Positions 28,574 through 41,504 of a stretch of 64,000 nt of DNA are shown here, in pieces. The stretch is from Amphiduros pacificus (Eukaryota > Annelida > Polychaeta > Phyllodocida > Hesionidae). A program made the position numbers and the translations under genes. The DNA is taken from the NCBI GenBank assembly GCA_949316495.1, contig OX439003.1, positions 45,581,725-45,645,724 on the forward strand. Reading direction: 5' to 3'. The notes under the pieces were generated by a model, which was given only the letters and a program-made list of their open reading frames with translations, was not told the DNA's origin and made no database searches. Numbering within the stretch: position 1 is the stretch's first letter; each line of letters starts with the position of its first letter.

Positions 28574-29903
28574 ACCCATCATATTTCCCTCCGTTTATTT
28601 CTGTCCCATTTGAAAGTGGACAAGTCTTCTGCTAAAATCCAAACCATCCATTGGACACTTTGTCAACAAACTAACACCCTGACAGACCACAGTAGCCATG
28701 GTCAGTGTATTTTGATTGAGTTTAGTGAGATACAGCTGGAGATAGCTTGCTTGTATCACAGTTTCGTGACCACATCATTTAAGCATACCCCAAACCTCTG
28801 TAAATTTGCCTGTGACCTCTGTGGTTTCACGAATGCTTTAACTAAATCAGTGAAAATGCAAAGTAGAGATAAAATATGAACATGTGGATAAGTTATGTTT
28901 TTAGATTTATATTAACTCATGCTCTTGGTATGTTTGTATTCAATGAGCAAGAAAAAAACATAAATTTTCTGTTTGACTCTCAATAAAATGTATGCTTTAC
29001 AAACATAAATATTTTTTTAATTTTTATATTTATATTTATTATAGTGATTACTTCAAAATCAAAACCACCCAAAAACAATAAGTATGTGTGTTGGGCCCTT
29101 TAAGTAAATGGGAAGTATATTGACACTTGATAGCAGCATACATCAATAGTGCTCATTCTTGAATTGTTTTCCTCAGTCTATATGGACATATACCGGTAGA
29201 TTAATTTACTTATAGGCCATTTTTCAACCAACTTTCAAAAGTCATGTCTGAGTGATGATTTTGAGGTGCGTCAACAAAGTTCACACACATGTAAAAATAA
29301 TGCTTTACTCCCTTGCCAAATTACAGAGAACCAGTCTCTCATGTTACGCAAAAATTCTCATTGAATCTACTAAATCTTTCCCGCAAAAAATATAACGATT
29401 AATCTAATTGGCTCTTAATTTGTTGTTTCTGTCCAAGTCATATGTTGTTTCGACTGGGGTAATATTCCTGTCCAAATTTGGGGTTGGCTTATACTGGCAG
29501 AGACATTTAACACAACAGGGGCCCAACATCTATCTGATATGCAAAATATCTGATATTCACCCATATGTGCCCCAGCTGGCAAGTAAAGTTGCTGCTCAGT
29601 AGCTAGCTGGGAAATTTTGCCAGCTGGCAGTTTAAATCTTTCCTTTATCTGCCTGGTAAAATTTGTTGTGATAAATCGATGGACATATCTAGCTGGTAAA
29701 ATCTCATTTCATCATAGAAGATAGATACTATATAGTAACTGTAACAGATGTAATACTCCTGAATTTCATTAAAATATTGCTGAATCAATTTATTTTCACA
29801 GAAAATCTACATAATATTATATAATGCTCAACACTGAAGCACTTGCATAATAGTGTTGCTGGTAATGGCTTAATATTTATTTATAGTTCTTCACTTGTTT
29901 GTT

Positions 29904-30115
29904 TGGGGTTTTACATCACTTTCAACATTATTTCAGTCATTTCGTGATGAGACCTACTTGTAGCAGAGTGCTGCCTCACTGAATTTTCATGTCGCAGGTC
30001 CTTGACATGACAACCCACCCGGTCACAGATTTACAAGGACAACGGTTTAACCCTTTGGCACGGGCCTCAGCTCATATGGAAAATTGAATCATGAGTTCAA
30101 TCTCGGCAAAGGATA
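29904..30115 (+). repeat. Mollusc-type dispersed (SINE-like) repeat, longest copy
   Basis: Starts GGGGTTTTACATCACTTTCA and contains TTTCAGTCATTTCGTGATGA, CATGACAACCCACCCGGTCA and CAGATTTACAAGGACAACGG. The copy at 43037-43173 shares these blocks inverted, and a short copy is at 8611. I recall similar GGGGTTTTACGYCACTTT-type repeats as abundant in mollusc sequences. A tRNA-derived origin is possible but no clear A and B boxes were found. Confidence 0.7.
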
Positions 30116-31782
30116 CTAGTAAATGAAGGCCTCACAATGTAAAATAAAGGCTAGTTGAACACTCCCCATATTCATCATGAAAATATTTAAAATCCTGGTA
30201 AAAAAGATAAAGCTGTCATAATTCTCATCTAACTATGATTAAACAGCTGGCAGATTTTATGACACAAGCTAGCTGGCTGGCAAAATAATTTCCGGGTACC
30301 TGGTGAAAGACAACAAAAATGAATATCAGATTATTTTTGCCAGTTAATTTTTTAAATCATTTGAAAAGGTCTCCTTTTCAGAAGAGGCCAATTACACACA
30401 AGAAATGTGAAAATCCCCAAAAATTTTGGTGGTGAGCCCCTGACACAAATATATCTCTGATACTGGTAAACGCTCCTATCGTCCAGGTACCTCGGGCAAT
30501 AGAAAATTCTGGTATCATGGGTATCCCTTTTCATCCTCTTTCACTGAGAGACATTGCATAAGTCTTTGCACTTGATACTTGTCATTTAAAGAATATATAA
30601 ACCTTAATAAGTGATTAACAGATATGCGGCCATCTAGGTTTTATTTGAGATCAGACCGTTGAGACATACACAGAGTATTATACTTTTTGAAGAAACCTTT
30701 CCCTACAAAAAATATATAACCGATATGATTTTTTTTCAAAGACACTACATCTTGTTTGTGAAATTCACTGTAACATGCCTCAGCTCTGATGCCTAAATGG
30801 TTACAGGTCGCCCGAGATGTTAATTTTACATTAATATTTCGGCTCAGAAATGATTCAAATATTTATGATATGCTCCTCCAAGTCATCTTAAGTGGATTTC
30901 TAATCTAAAAAAAACTCTGAAAAGATAATTCCTACTTTTTTGTGCAAAGTAGGAATTCCTGCTTAGCGCACTTGGAATTCCTACTTGGTCGCTTGGGTAT
31001 TTTCTCATAGCTAGAACAACTAAATATATTTATGGTGCACCAATCTTTGTTGTATGGTGTTAAACAAGAAAAAGTGGTGCTCCACATGTAACACGGATGG
31101 GGGGAAAAATAACAAACAAAACAAAAAATGCAATAAACAAAACAAAAATTACAACAAACAAGACAAAAATTACAACAAACAAAACAAAAATTACAACAAA
31201 CAAAACAAAAATCATTTAAACATAAATGATCATTGCAAATTGATGGGGTAGTTGAAATTATTTTTATTCATCTTTTAAAAACATTTAATTTGGTATATGA
31301 ACGATTTTTTTAGCACAACTTTTTGCAAAGATGTGCCTTTTCATGCTCGATAACGTAAGTTTCTCTATTATCGCTCAGGCGCTATCGCAAATCATCGATC
31401 CGACTTTTGCATGTCATTTCTGTTCTAATTGTCCGATTTACACCAAATTTGAACTAAACTTACTTAAAATTCCTTGTTCTATCGATTGAGAAGCATTTCC
31501 AAGCAATTTAAAGGGATATTTTTATGCAACGATAGACGAGCATGACAACATCGTTTTTTAACGTTCTGCTTTGTTTACATGACGCACTTCTTTTCTTTTG
31601 TTCACTTCTTTTAAATATGTATTCATTCGCCGGACGCATGCGCGAATTGGAATCTTTCGCAAGCAGACGACGAACACTCCACAGTGGCGTCAGTTGCTTT
31701 AACAATTATGACCACAGAAAAAACCGAATTACAACCCACAGGAAACGTCTACCCATTTCCCATGATCGTACCGATCACAGAA
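30116..31782. other. Intergenic DNA
   Basis: Holds a 21-bp tandem repeat (31108-31215) and, near 31560-31700, a more CpG-containing stretch with an 88-codon frame (31542) that has no recognisable motif. No gene supported. Confidence 0.4.
31108..31215. repeat. 21-bp tandem repeat, about 5 units
   Basis: Unit AAACAAAACAAAAATTACAA plus C, with small variants. Confidence 0.9.
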
Positions 31783-31858
31783 TAACACAGATAGTTCCTT
31801 TTTTTTGACAAGCATTGCCTGTCGGCAATGCTTGTCAAAAAAGGAACCATCCGTGTTA
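31783..31858. repeat. Long imperfect palindrome (about 35-bp arms, 4-base loop)
   Basis: The left arm contains TTTTGACAAGCATTGCC and the right arm GGCAATGCTTGTCAAAA, with loop TGTC. The arms extend outward through GTTCC/GGAAC to AACACAG/CGTGTT, with a 2-base length difference in the T run and two A-C mismatches, which would be G-U pairs in RNA from the - strand. Confidence 0.9.
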
Positions 31859-32004
31859 CAAAAAATTGCCTGGGCCACTTAAATTTAATTATAAAACCCA
31901 TGCATTTCATATTAATCCAATATTTTGCAGAATTAAGGGCCTTTTATATTTATGTATGTTCAAAATATGACACAACCCTCGTGAACGATGATCATCAGTG
32001 AAAT

Positions 32005-32031
32005 CTGAGAGCAATATATTATTGCTCTCAG
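32005..32031. repeat. 12-bp perfect hairpin
   Basis: CTGAGAGCAATA, three bases, then its reverse complement. Further GAGAGCAAT and GCTCTCA copies occur at 32075-32190. Confidence 0.85.
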
Positions 32032-32204
32032 GTGAAATATATGTGATAAAAAAATCAAACATAAAGCTAAATTGCTCTCATTTCTTTATTTCTGAAGATA
32101 ATGGGTCAAAACTTAGAACAATTCATCACATCATCTGATTTCAATTTGTTTTAACTGAGAGCAATAATAAAAGCTCGCTAGCTCTCAGGTTTTTACCATC
32201 AGTG

Positions 32205-32358
32205 AAGGACAGCTGTATAAATGAGAGATAGCTGCAAACGTGATTGATAGCTGCACAAGTGATTTATAGCTGCACAAGTGAGAGACAGGTACAATATTGG
32301 GAGTAATTACGTGTAATTACAAACGTGTGATTATATTCTTTCCCAGCCGAAGGCACCT
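32205..32358 (-). repeat. Short inverted relative of the Rieske-intron minisatellite
   Basis: On the - strand: GCAGCTATCAATCACGTTTG, then GCAGCTATCTCTC, three or four units. At 32342-32358 the inverse of CAAGTGCCTTCGGCTGGGAA's core (TCCCAGCCGAAGGCAC) is present, the same sequence that precedes the long array at 18248. Both unique flank and unit are shared. Confidence 0.8.
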
Positions 32359-34032
32359 GTCTGTATCATTAATGAAGTCGATCGTCTTGAAGACACGTGG
32401 TGCCACCTATAGGTTCTAATGTCACAGTCTGAAAGGACAAAGAAAAACGATTTAGATTTTCGAATTTATCAATATTTCTACAAATTTGTTTGGAAACATC
32501 ATTAACAATTCTCTAAAACTTCTAAATTATCTTTTAAAAATAGATATCAAGAAAATGAATATATTAGGTAAACGATCTCACAACAACCAATCGCATGCAT
32601 CCATTTTGATTTTGTGCGGAAGGTCGGCTTCTTCATCCGGGAACTTTGCAAGCTCAACTCAAGGAGGAAGGAGAGCTAGGTATACGTCGGTGGAACACAA
32701 TCAAACAAGGTAAAATATTCTGCATTAAAACTTTAATCTATCAAAACCACATATTGTAGCACACTCAGCAATATAGCAAGACACTTTTTACATTACATAT
32801 TTCGAGTCCAAAGCTGTGTAAGTACTCTAATTTTAATCGAAGGAGCAACGATTACAACGAAAGGGGTGAAGCCATTTTGAATATTCCGACTGGTCGGTCG
32901 ACTGAATAACTTTGCCTTAAGAAAACTGTCCAAAACGCAATTTGCTTGTATTGAAAAGCTATATAAACTTCAGTTTTATGATTTCTATATTTGTTATGCT
33001 GGGAACCATGAAAAACGCAAGGATTCGCGAGCTAAGTTTTCATAAAGTAATTATTCAAGTGTGATAGCGGCCATCTTGGCAGTGTAAACCACGCGAGTCC
33101 TGCTAAAGTATAATCAACCAATCAATTATCAGACCCGGGTCTTACACAGCTATTTTTTTCTTTTACATAATTAAATCATTTATAACTTGACATCGCCAAA
33201 ATTCAAACCGCACAGTTTCTGAAGAATATTTTGTGTTATTATCAATTGTTAATATAATAATGGGTAATGTACTCGTGAGGGACCAGTTTTCCGTCGCTAC
33301 CAATTACCGCCGATTACAGCGACTAAGCTGGTGAGGACCCTTGTAGCCGCTGCCAGTCACGGTCTACTTCATCGGCGGTAACTGGCCCAGCGCGAGTACC
33401 TATTTTTTTGTTCTTTTCCATTTTTGCTTTTCTTTCAGTTCTGGTGTAGATGTAGATCTACAAGTGTCAGCTGCCAATCTTAATCTACTTTCCGCCGTAA
33501 TTAGACCACATGTCTGGCATATAATTCTGTGAATATTCCCACTTTTCTCCCAGGCCCTAAAATTAGAACTAAGCATTTGAGTTTGGCGGACAATTTAATC
33601 TTCCAAAACGTAAATAAACTTTATTTCTGCACAAAGTTCAGCTCACATTTTCTCTGATTTACATTTGTAGATAATTTACGTTGATAAAATTCAGCAGCTT
33701 GACCGCGGTCCAATGTGGCAGTTCAAATACGCGGTCCACTTCGTATCGCAACCATTTTGACCATAATTCCACCGTACTGCCCCCCATTGAAAACAACACA
33801 TTGGAACTTCACAATCAAAATCTGAAGTGCACCAAAAACTCTAAAATCCAAGATGGAAACCCACAATCACACAAGCTCTTATATTGGCACGAAAATGATC
33901 CGGCGGTTATCGACTGAAGTATACTCATCAAAACCAAATGGCATCCTGCCAATTCTACCTATAAACTGTTATTGCTAATAATGCATATTCTGTTGCTAAT
34001 GATTAACTTATTTTAAATGATCTTTGTTCTAG
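32359..34032. other. Upstream region of the SR-protein gene; promoter not pinned down
   Basis: Relatively CpG-containing, with a YY1-like GCGGCCATCTTGG at about 33067, a palindromic element (33269-33399) and a frame ending at a donor-like AAG|GTAAAA near 32709. Since the first coding exon seems to start with an acceptor (TTGTTCTAG at 34024-34032), a 5' non-coding exon may lie here, but which segment is used cannot be decided. Confidence 0.35.
33269..33399. mobile_element. Small palindromic MITE-like element
   Basis: The left end GTACTCGTGAGGGACCAGTT and the right end, read inverted, GTACTCGCGCTGGGCCAGTT are followed inward by TTACCGCCGAT on both sides. About 130 bp, non-coding. Confidence 0.6.
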
Positions 34033-34104
34033 GCATACTGAGAACTCCAGAAAGAATTGCCGCCACAAAACTGGCCAAGTCAGCAAATAGCTGTCGAAAA
34101 CTAC

Positions 34105-37100
34105 ATGAGTTCTGTGACTAAAGATTGGAAACTGGATTGCAAGGTGTACATCGGCGACCTCGGCTACGGGGCTGCCAAGCAGGAAATTGAGGATTGCTTC
34201 TCCAAGTATGGGCCTCTGCGCAATGTGTGGGTAGCTCGCAACCCCCCAGGCTTTGCTTTTGTAGAGTTTGAGGATCCCCGTGATGCTGAAGATGCAGTAA
34301 AAGCAATTGACGGGTCGTAAGTATTTAATGACTTCTTTGCTCAACGAAAAAAGGATTGCTTTAGAAGGACAAATGGACAAATAATTCTGATTTGGATGAT
34401 AAGTAATTATTTCCATTTTAAATTTGCAGAAGATTAAATGGCAGGCGTGTGCGAGTGGAGATGTCAACAGGTCGTCCCCGACGCAGCAGGCGTCCACCAC
34501 CACCAGCACCGAGATATGGTGGAGGAGGAGGAGGAGGCGGCGGTGGTGGAGGTGGTTATGGAGGAGGCGGCGGCGGTGGAGGTTATGGCAGGTCTCGTAG
34601 ACGATCCAGGTATGTCCATACATGACATATTTGCTATAAAATTTGCCTAATTTTTTTGTATCAGTAACTTAAATGCAACGTTTACATTGGCATTTGAAAT
34701 TTTAAATTATACTTCAAATTGTGATAATGAAATGGTCATTAGGTTTAATATCTATGTGGTGATGGGTCATTTTCTATTAGAAATTTCTTTTCTCAACTCT
34801 AACAAACTAAGAATTCCCCCCCCCCATAAAAACCAAAGCCTAACAATTGATTGCTTCTTGACCATCCTTTACTTGTGTCCAGATAACTTAAATAAACTTA
34901 ATGGGGAGGTACTCACCTGCACCAAATAAGAGAATCAAATAAGGAAATTAATAGTGAAGGTAAACAGAGAAAATGTTGCAATTATTTCTTTCATTAATGA
35001 GAAATTGGTCCTGGGAAAAAATCACTGCATGTGCTTATCTATTGTAAAGAATATATAGATCCAAATATGGAGACTTATAAAAGGGATTTATTGTTCTCTT
35101 GTGGGCAAGCAAAGATTTATCACAGTGCAAAAATGATGATCCAAGAGGTGCTGGGTATCTGGTCTTCAGGTGCATGCTAACCATTTGACCAGATTTGATG
35201 CTATCTCTAACCAGGCAAAATACCTACCAGGCTATCATAGTTGCATGGCTTTTAATATTGTTAAAAATAAATCAGCTGTATATAAAATGTGAATTCAGTG
35301 ATAAATTTCTTGTTTTGGGTCTCAAATAATGATAAGATATACACTCAAACATTCTCTGACCATTCTCATTTCCAGAAAAAGACAGCATGGAACCATTTTC
35401 TAAGCTGACCTGTGTCATATAACTGATTAACCTTTCACAGCAACTGTGTTGTAGCTTTAATAGTAACAGCAACTTTGCCAAAGTCAAAACTTGTCAAGTC
35501 CTTAACAGGTTAACATAATTAAAGGTTAAGTACTTGACCAGTTTTGCAGTTAATGATTTTGTGACTTTTTGCACAAATTCTGAAATTGAACAAATTGCAC
35601 CATTTGAACAGAATTATAACAAAATCATATATCACTGTGTTTATAATGGCTAAGCATGTAATCTTTCAAGATATCTGATTTTTTCTATGTCACAGAAGAG
35701 TTAGCATTGAGATAGTTGTGCTGCACTAGAATCTTGCCATTCTCATAGAGTACAAGTCATAAAGTCCCAATCAACTCACATTGACATTTTTAAGTGCTCA
35801 CTTCCCCTTAATCTTGTGAAATTGTTTTCTCCTCTCATATCTTAACTTGCTTTAAATTTGGAAAATGTAAATGAAGTAGAAATTGCAAACTAATAAGATA
35901 AATACAATCTAAAAACATTCAACCAGAATATTTTGATTACAAAATTACAGCATTAATTTACTGATATATTTTGGGTTTTATTGCAAAGGTGAAGTCCTAA
36001 AAAATCTCTCTGGATTCCAATGTCTGTATGCTTAAGATTGAGACAGTTGGGAGAGAACATTTTCACCAAGTCTATCATTCATGATAGTAATTACATAGCT
36101 GATTATCATGCCTACCAACATTTATAACAAAATGAGCAATAACAACATATATGCATTTTTGCTGAAATGAAGTTGATTGCATTTAATTGGGTAGAATGAA
36201 CAACATTTTGGAAATTGATACAAAACTCTGTTGTTTTCTACCTTTTCACTGTGAATGAATAATATTAACATTCTTCCATATTCACTTCACCAAAAATGTG
36301 TTCAAGGTCATCACTGCTTTACAAATGTTTTAAAATGAATTTAATTATTTTTTCCCATTTAATATGGCAGTTGAGCCATGGAAAAACATGATTATAGCTT
36401 TTACAAACTAAACTGTGAAATAGAATTATGGTGCCAATGAACACATTTTGCGACTAGGTTTGTTTCATTCTTCTCTCTCTCTGTTACAAGGTATAGGACT
36501 CGGTTAAGTAGATCTTTGAAGTGTAGAATTGTTTTAGGGGATTTAATTTTTCAGACTTGCTTTAGATGATGGTTTTGGCATATTGCATTGCTTTAAATGA
36601 TAAGAAAATTGACTGAATTTATACACATGTTAACTAGTGTGCCCTCGGCAAATTGCAGGCCACCTCTTCTCCCACACAACCCCCTGTTCCTCCGTCGCTG
36701 CAGGGCATGTCTTCCAGCCGTCACTTGACGCTCACCTGCCTGCTACTGGCCTACTTGCTCGCGTGTGGTCAACTTGGCACTACTGGCAGCGCTCCCTAGT
36801 GGTTGATATTGACACCATTGGGAATCTGTCTAGTTTGTTCAACAATGGCATGGCACCATTCTTCAAACGTGCTGCAGCCAGGGCTAGCCGCCCACATGTA
36901 CCCCCCACGGCTCTTCGGTATTCTTCGTATCGTCTCGTCTGCTTGGTCTTCATCCATTTGTCCATTTAGCTCCACAAATAGCTCTGCCCATCATCGGACG
37001 GTTGGTCATCAAGCCCCACCCATCTCCATATTTGGCAACAATAGCACCTGTCAATCTTCTGCAACTCTACCAATCAGGCTCCTTCTGCCACGCCCACCCG

Positions 37101-40100
37101 CTCTGCCAGTCACTCAGCCAATCAGATCCTTCAACACAGTCATTCAGCCTAACAGGTCCTTCGAAACATCAACCTTCGAAGGGTCCCATCATGCCAGCAA
37201 CGTAAATCTTCACAGTAAAACAAGCTCCACTACTACCTCAGTCAGCGCTCAAATAGCAAATCTCCACTGTAGTACAGGTATAGAGAGGGCTGGCAATAAA
37301 TCCTCGCTTAACACGAGGTTCTAAATTTGAGATGCTATATATTTTACCTGTAAACTGTCTATTTTGTATTGATCGTTTGAGCAATTATAATTAAGTTTAT
37401 TATTTATCCTAGATATATTTTTTTTATTCAATGTTTGATAACTAAATTACTACTACAGACATTCTTAGCTCAGGGTCCAACCTGTTGTTGCTAGGAGTGC
37501 TTTTTTGTGGTTATGACATACAGCCATCTAAAATGTTGCCTTTTTGACAAAAATAAGACAAGCCAAGAACAGAGCAGCCTTGTTATTATATTTCATGTTG
37601 ACCTAGAGGAGCCATAACTTTACATAGAGTCTAGGGGGACCCTTTGGTATAAAGTGTATGGGATATTCTTCTTTGTAAAAGTCACCTTAGATATATCAGT
37701 TCATTTTGCATTGTATGGTTTCAGGTCCTACTCTCCACGGCGAAAGAGTAGAAGCTACAGTCGCAGTCGTAGCAGGTTGGTAACAAACCCTTTATAAAAG
37801 TTGGTCTGTATACAAGATCAGCACAAGTGTCCGTTATTTCCTCTGTTTAAAGGATCATCAAAGAACCTCTCGCCAACTTTGTATCATCTGTATTTAATTT
37901 AATGTAGACCTTACCCATAGTACCATGTTGTGAAGGAGACTCTTAAAACTGACATGGAGAACATATCCCAAAGGAACCCCCCTTCAAAATCTTGCCAAAG
38001 TCGCAAGTTTCAGTGAGTGTTTGCAGTTAAGCATTGATATGTAGTCATGCATTACATGACAAGTCTCCTTATGCAGACATGTATTGTGTGTGTGTGGAAT
38101 TGTAGGCTTCATCTTCTGTGTTGACATGTTGCAGGTCCCGCAGCAGGGATCGTCGCAGGTCTGGCTCTGCCGACCGTAGGTAAGTAAGTACTACTTTCTG
38201 CCCTTTATGAGCGGAGTCCCATACAGTTAAATCTCCACATTAACAACTTGAAATACAAGTGCGTTATAATACATTTTTTTTACATCAATACAAATTTGGA
38301 GGTTTGCCTTTAATATCCTGAAATTTCACACAAGTTTGCATGCTTGAGTTGAAATTTCAATGATGCAATTCTTTGGATTTGTTAGATTGTGTTGCGATCT
38401 GCAAAATTGATATGTATTCCCCAAACATAAATTTGATTGTATGGGTTGCTCTTGTACATGTATTTCTTGCAAGTCCATCATACTGTGCAGGCTTCATGTT
38501 CACTTCAATAAAACATCCTGTTGGAAAATGTCACAATAATTTGGCATCAAAAAATAAATATGGTTCTTTACATTTTGAAGAAGATAGTTATGATGAGTGC
38601 ATTCTTGTGTATGACTGGGTCTGGGAAGAAAGGCAGAGATCCCATAGCTACTGTGTATGAATGGACTTGGAAGGCCCACCAGTAGAGAAAGTAGTGGATG
38701 TTGCTGCAGCAGTAGTTCACATCATGCAAAATAGGATGTCGAAAACAGAGCTCCAAACAACCACAAGCAAAACGCATGCAGATCTCCAGTTCTGAGCACC
38801 ATTCATCTGAGACAGAAATTTGTCAGAATTAAATAAAAGCTCATTTACAGTTGGGATTGTTTGCCTGCAAATGAAAGGATCATAATCTTTTCAAGGAAGT
38901 TAGAATTTTGGATAGGTAATCAGAATTATACAGTTCTTTACAAAATACAAAACTTGTTTACCGATCTGAGAATAAGAAAGACATCATTCACAGTGGTGAC
39001 AACAGCAAATGCTGAGCTTTTACTCATTCCAGTCATGAATGAACAACAAATATTCAGCATTCACGGCTGATATTATTGGAGAAATTATTTTACTTTCCCC
39101 ATGTTTTGAAAGACATGTTTTGAAAGGTAAATACTTCAACATGCCATTTCAAGCTCATTTCATGTTTTACATACCTTCTGACATTATATTGTGATCTTGT
39201 CAGACTTTTAAAGTTATTTGGTGAACTTATTTGATGTCTTAACTAATGACACCTCAGTCATTTCATGAATTCTTTAAATAATGTAAAATTGTCTGAATGA
39301 TGCATGAATCTTTCACATAAGGCCTGTTTGGAGCTCTGAATGTCCTATATAGAATTTATTAAACAAGTTGTTGAATTAATTGCTGGCATTGATGTTGGCA
39401 GTGAGACCAGCTGAGCTCATGAATAACTGTGATCACCTCTTTCTCTTCCCAAATACAAAGAGACCACAACCCTAACAACTGAAAAACATCTCTTCCTCTA
39501 ATGAAAGCTGTAAGTCCTAAATTTTCCACCAGATGATACTGCTAGTTGCACATTCAGTGCCAGCATATGGTGCTGACTTCTATGTTGTATTGTGCTGCTT
39601 GCTAGAGGTAGTTCCTTCAGGAAAAAGGCATGATGTTACATGGAGATACACTTTCCGTATATACTGGACCCGCTTTTTGAAACAATCTCAAATACAATAT
39701 CAAGCAAGAAGTTCTGAATGAGCTTACAAGGGACATTCTGTCACCTTTTTAGCAATGTTTTGATCACTATTGTGGCTTCTGGTAAGATATGTTGCATTGT
39801 AATGCAATTAAAATGTACCAAGAGATTTCTGTATTTGCAGTTTTCATCAATTTCCATCTCTAATTACATATCTATGCAATCAACAGACCTTGCTTGTTAT
39901 GCTTGAGAATATATCAAAAAATGGTTTTGAACATGACCTGAGATGTTTGCACAGACTTGAAATCTAGGCACAAATCTCTTAGCAAAGATCATTTCAAAAG
40001 GCGGGCACTGGAGTTGTCTGGCAGTTTTTAATCATGGTTAATTAATGCAAACTTTTCAAGATCTTGTTTTAAAGACTGACACATAAAACTATTTACCTGA

Positions 40101-40481
40101 TTCAGACTTTGAATTGAGTATATCTGGTTGCGTGTATGACAGATCTCAAGAATCAACAATTCCTAATTTGTGATTTTATATGATTTCAGGTTCAGAGAGA
40201 AGCTTTACGGAAGAGATGCGGACCGTCAAAACTTGAGGCGCTCCAGGAGTGGCTCTCGAGACCCGTCTTTGGAAAGAACGAAACGTGCCAGGTACGACTC
40301 AAGGTCAAGATCTCGCTCCATGGACAGGTCACGTGCACGCTCTCCTTTCAATGACTCTGGTTCCAGGCTAAGGTCAAGGTCCAGATCTAGAGACTCAAGG
40401 GATAATGATGATCAGGTCAACGGAAGCAAAAAGAATGATAGTCTACAAAACGATGATCATCTTGATGGAGATTCATCCTGA
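34105..40481 (+). CDS. SRSF3/SRSF7-like SR splicing factor, 259 aa, five coding exons
   Basis: Exons 34105-34316 (the exon begins about 34033), 34430-34609, 37725-37775, 38135-38179 and 40190-40481; 780 nt, all junctions phase 2. An in-frame TGA at 34039 makes ATG 34105 the first start. The RRM spans about residues 12-82, with RNP2 VYIGDL (14-19) and RNP1 GFAFVEF (49-55) inside [18 protein letters not shown], the SRSF3/7 signature. [10 protein letters not shown]-type basic/proline residues and a glycine run (101-124, interrupted by two Tyr) follow, then RS/SR dipeptides to about residue 235 and an acidic tail ending DGDSS. No CCHC zinc knuckle is seen, unlike vertebrate SRSF7. It would act in the nucleus in splice-site choice and mRNA export. 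The stop is TGA 40479-40481 and the transcript probably ends near AATAAA at 41280. The 3.1-kb second intron has an exon-like GC-rich island (36659-37330). Confidence 0.93.
36659..37320 (+). other. Exon-like GC-rich island in SR-protein intron 2; candidate poison or alternative terminal exon
   Basis: Preceded by AAATTGCAG (acceptor-like) and clearly richer in GC than the surrounding intron. If spliced from exon 2 (phase 2), translation stops at TGA 36726-36728, about 23 codons in. An AATAAA lies at about 37293. The open frames in it (36637, 36803) are in other phases and match nothing I know. SR genes of the SRSF3/7 group are known to autoregulate through premature-stop exons in this intron, which is why I flag it. 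Confidence 0.35.
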
Positions 40482-41279
40482 CATGTGCAAGCTGCTAGAT
40501 GATCATTGTATATATTTCTCTCCTTATGATACTTGTATGTGGACAGTATTTGGAGGACAGTACAAAGTGAAGTCTTTAGTCACTGTATCCATGTTTTAGA
40601 TTCACTTAAACACTTCAAGTATCCTTTAAAGTACACTGAAAAGTTCTTTTTTTCATTTCCCTAAATTGATATAAAAAAATTATTAGATTAATATTGCAAT
40701 TTTTATTTTATTTCTGCTCTCATTTTAACTTGATTTTGCCTATTCTTAAAAGAGGGCAGTTAGATGAGAGATAATTGGTGAATGCAGCAGCAGTAAGCGC
40801 ATGGTGAGGAGAGAAGTTCCCTTGTTCCTTTTGACCGCTTATCATTGTCCATCACCTGCTACTCATCTGTAACGTCACTCTTCACATTCAGATTTTGAGT
40901 ATAAATTTGTGTTTCTCATCAATGTGCTCATTAAATTTGGCAATTGCAAAGCATTTCACATTTTTCATTGTGTATGTGACTTCATTTTAATGTGCATTTA
41001 TACAACTTATATGATGAACTGTATTGAAAAAGGTTTCATGGTTTGTATTTTGTATGCTCTGTAAGACACTTAAGTTAAACTTTTATACCATTGTGGAAAA
41101 GTAGAACTGACACATGACCTTTGAATTCGATTTCAGGGACATTTTTATTTATGTTCTTTATTCATTAATAAATCACAGGAAATGTCTTAATGTTTTTATG
41201 AAACTTGTCTTCTTTCAAAAAAGGAGTGCATGTTTTCAACCAATTGTTCCAAAATAGAAAATAAATTAATGTAAATTTT

Positions 41280-41285
41280 AATAAA
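41280..41285 (+). terminator. Poly(A) signal of the SR-protein gene
   Basis: AATAAA followed within about 10-30 bases by a GT-rich stretch (GTTGTGTCGTTTATG), about 800 bases after the stop codon. Confidence 0.6.
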
Positions 41286-41466
41286 GTTGTGTCGTTTATG
41301 TACAACGTTGTTATGTTATTTTGGGATAATTTAGGTTCTGGAAGTTAACTTACAGTACCTTCTTGTAATTGCCCAGTCATCTGATCTGCTCTTCTGCTAC
41401 TGGGTTCTATAAGATTCTAAAATCCAATGATTGGTGACCTTCAATCACACGCATACATATATGTGA

Positions 41467-41467
41467 G

Positions 41468-41502
<35 letters not shown>
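41467..41502. repeat. (TA)n microsatellite
   Basis: Short TA tract. Confidence 0.9.

Positions 41503-41504
<2 letters not shown>

Larger units (their letters stand above)
27764..29903. other. 3' UTR of the sulfotransferase and intergenic DNA
   Basis: Contains ATA/TTA microsatellites (27837-27978), an inverted dispersed repeat (28496-28573) and an AATAAA near 28982. An 89-codon frame at 28610 has no recognisable content. Confidence 0.45.

Noticed and set aside
29904-30115. tRNA gene or tRNA-derived head in the SINE-like repeat
   Set aside because: No convincing A and B boxes or cloverleaf could be drawn by eye.
31542-31808. 88-codon frame in a CpG-containing patch
   Set aside because: Runs into the long hairpin and has no homology I can recognise; could be a promoter or 5' exon but nothing decides it.
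36803-37324. 173-codon Ser/Pro-rich frame as an independent gene
   Set aside because: No domain, wrong phase for the surrounding SR gene, and overlapping frames of similar length; kept only as part of the candidate alternative exon.
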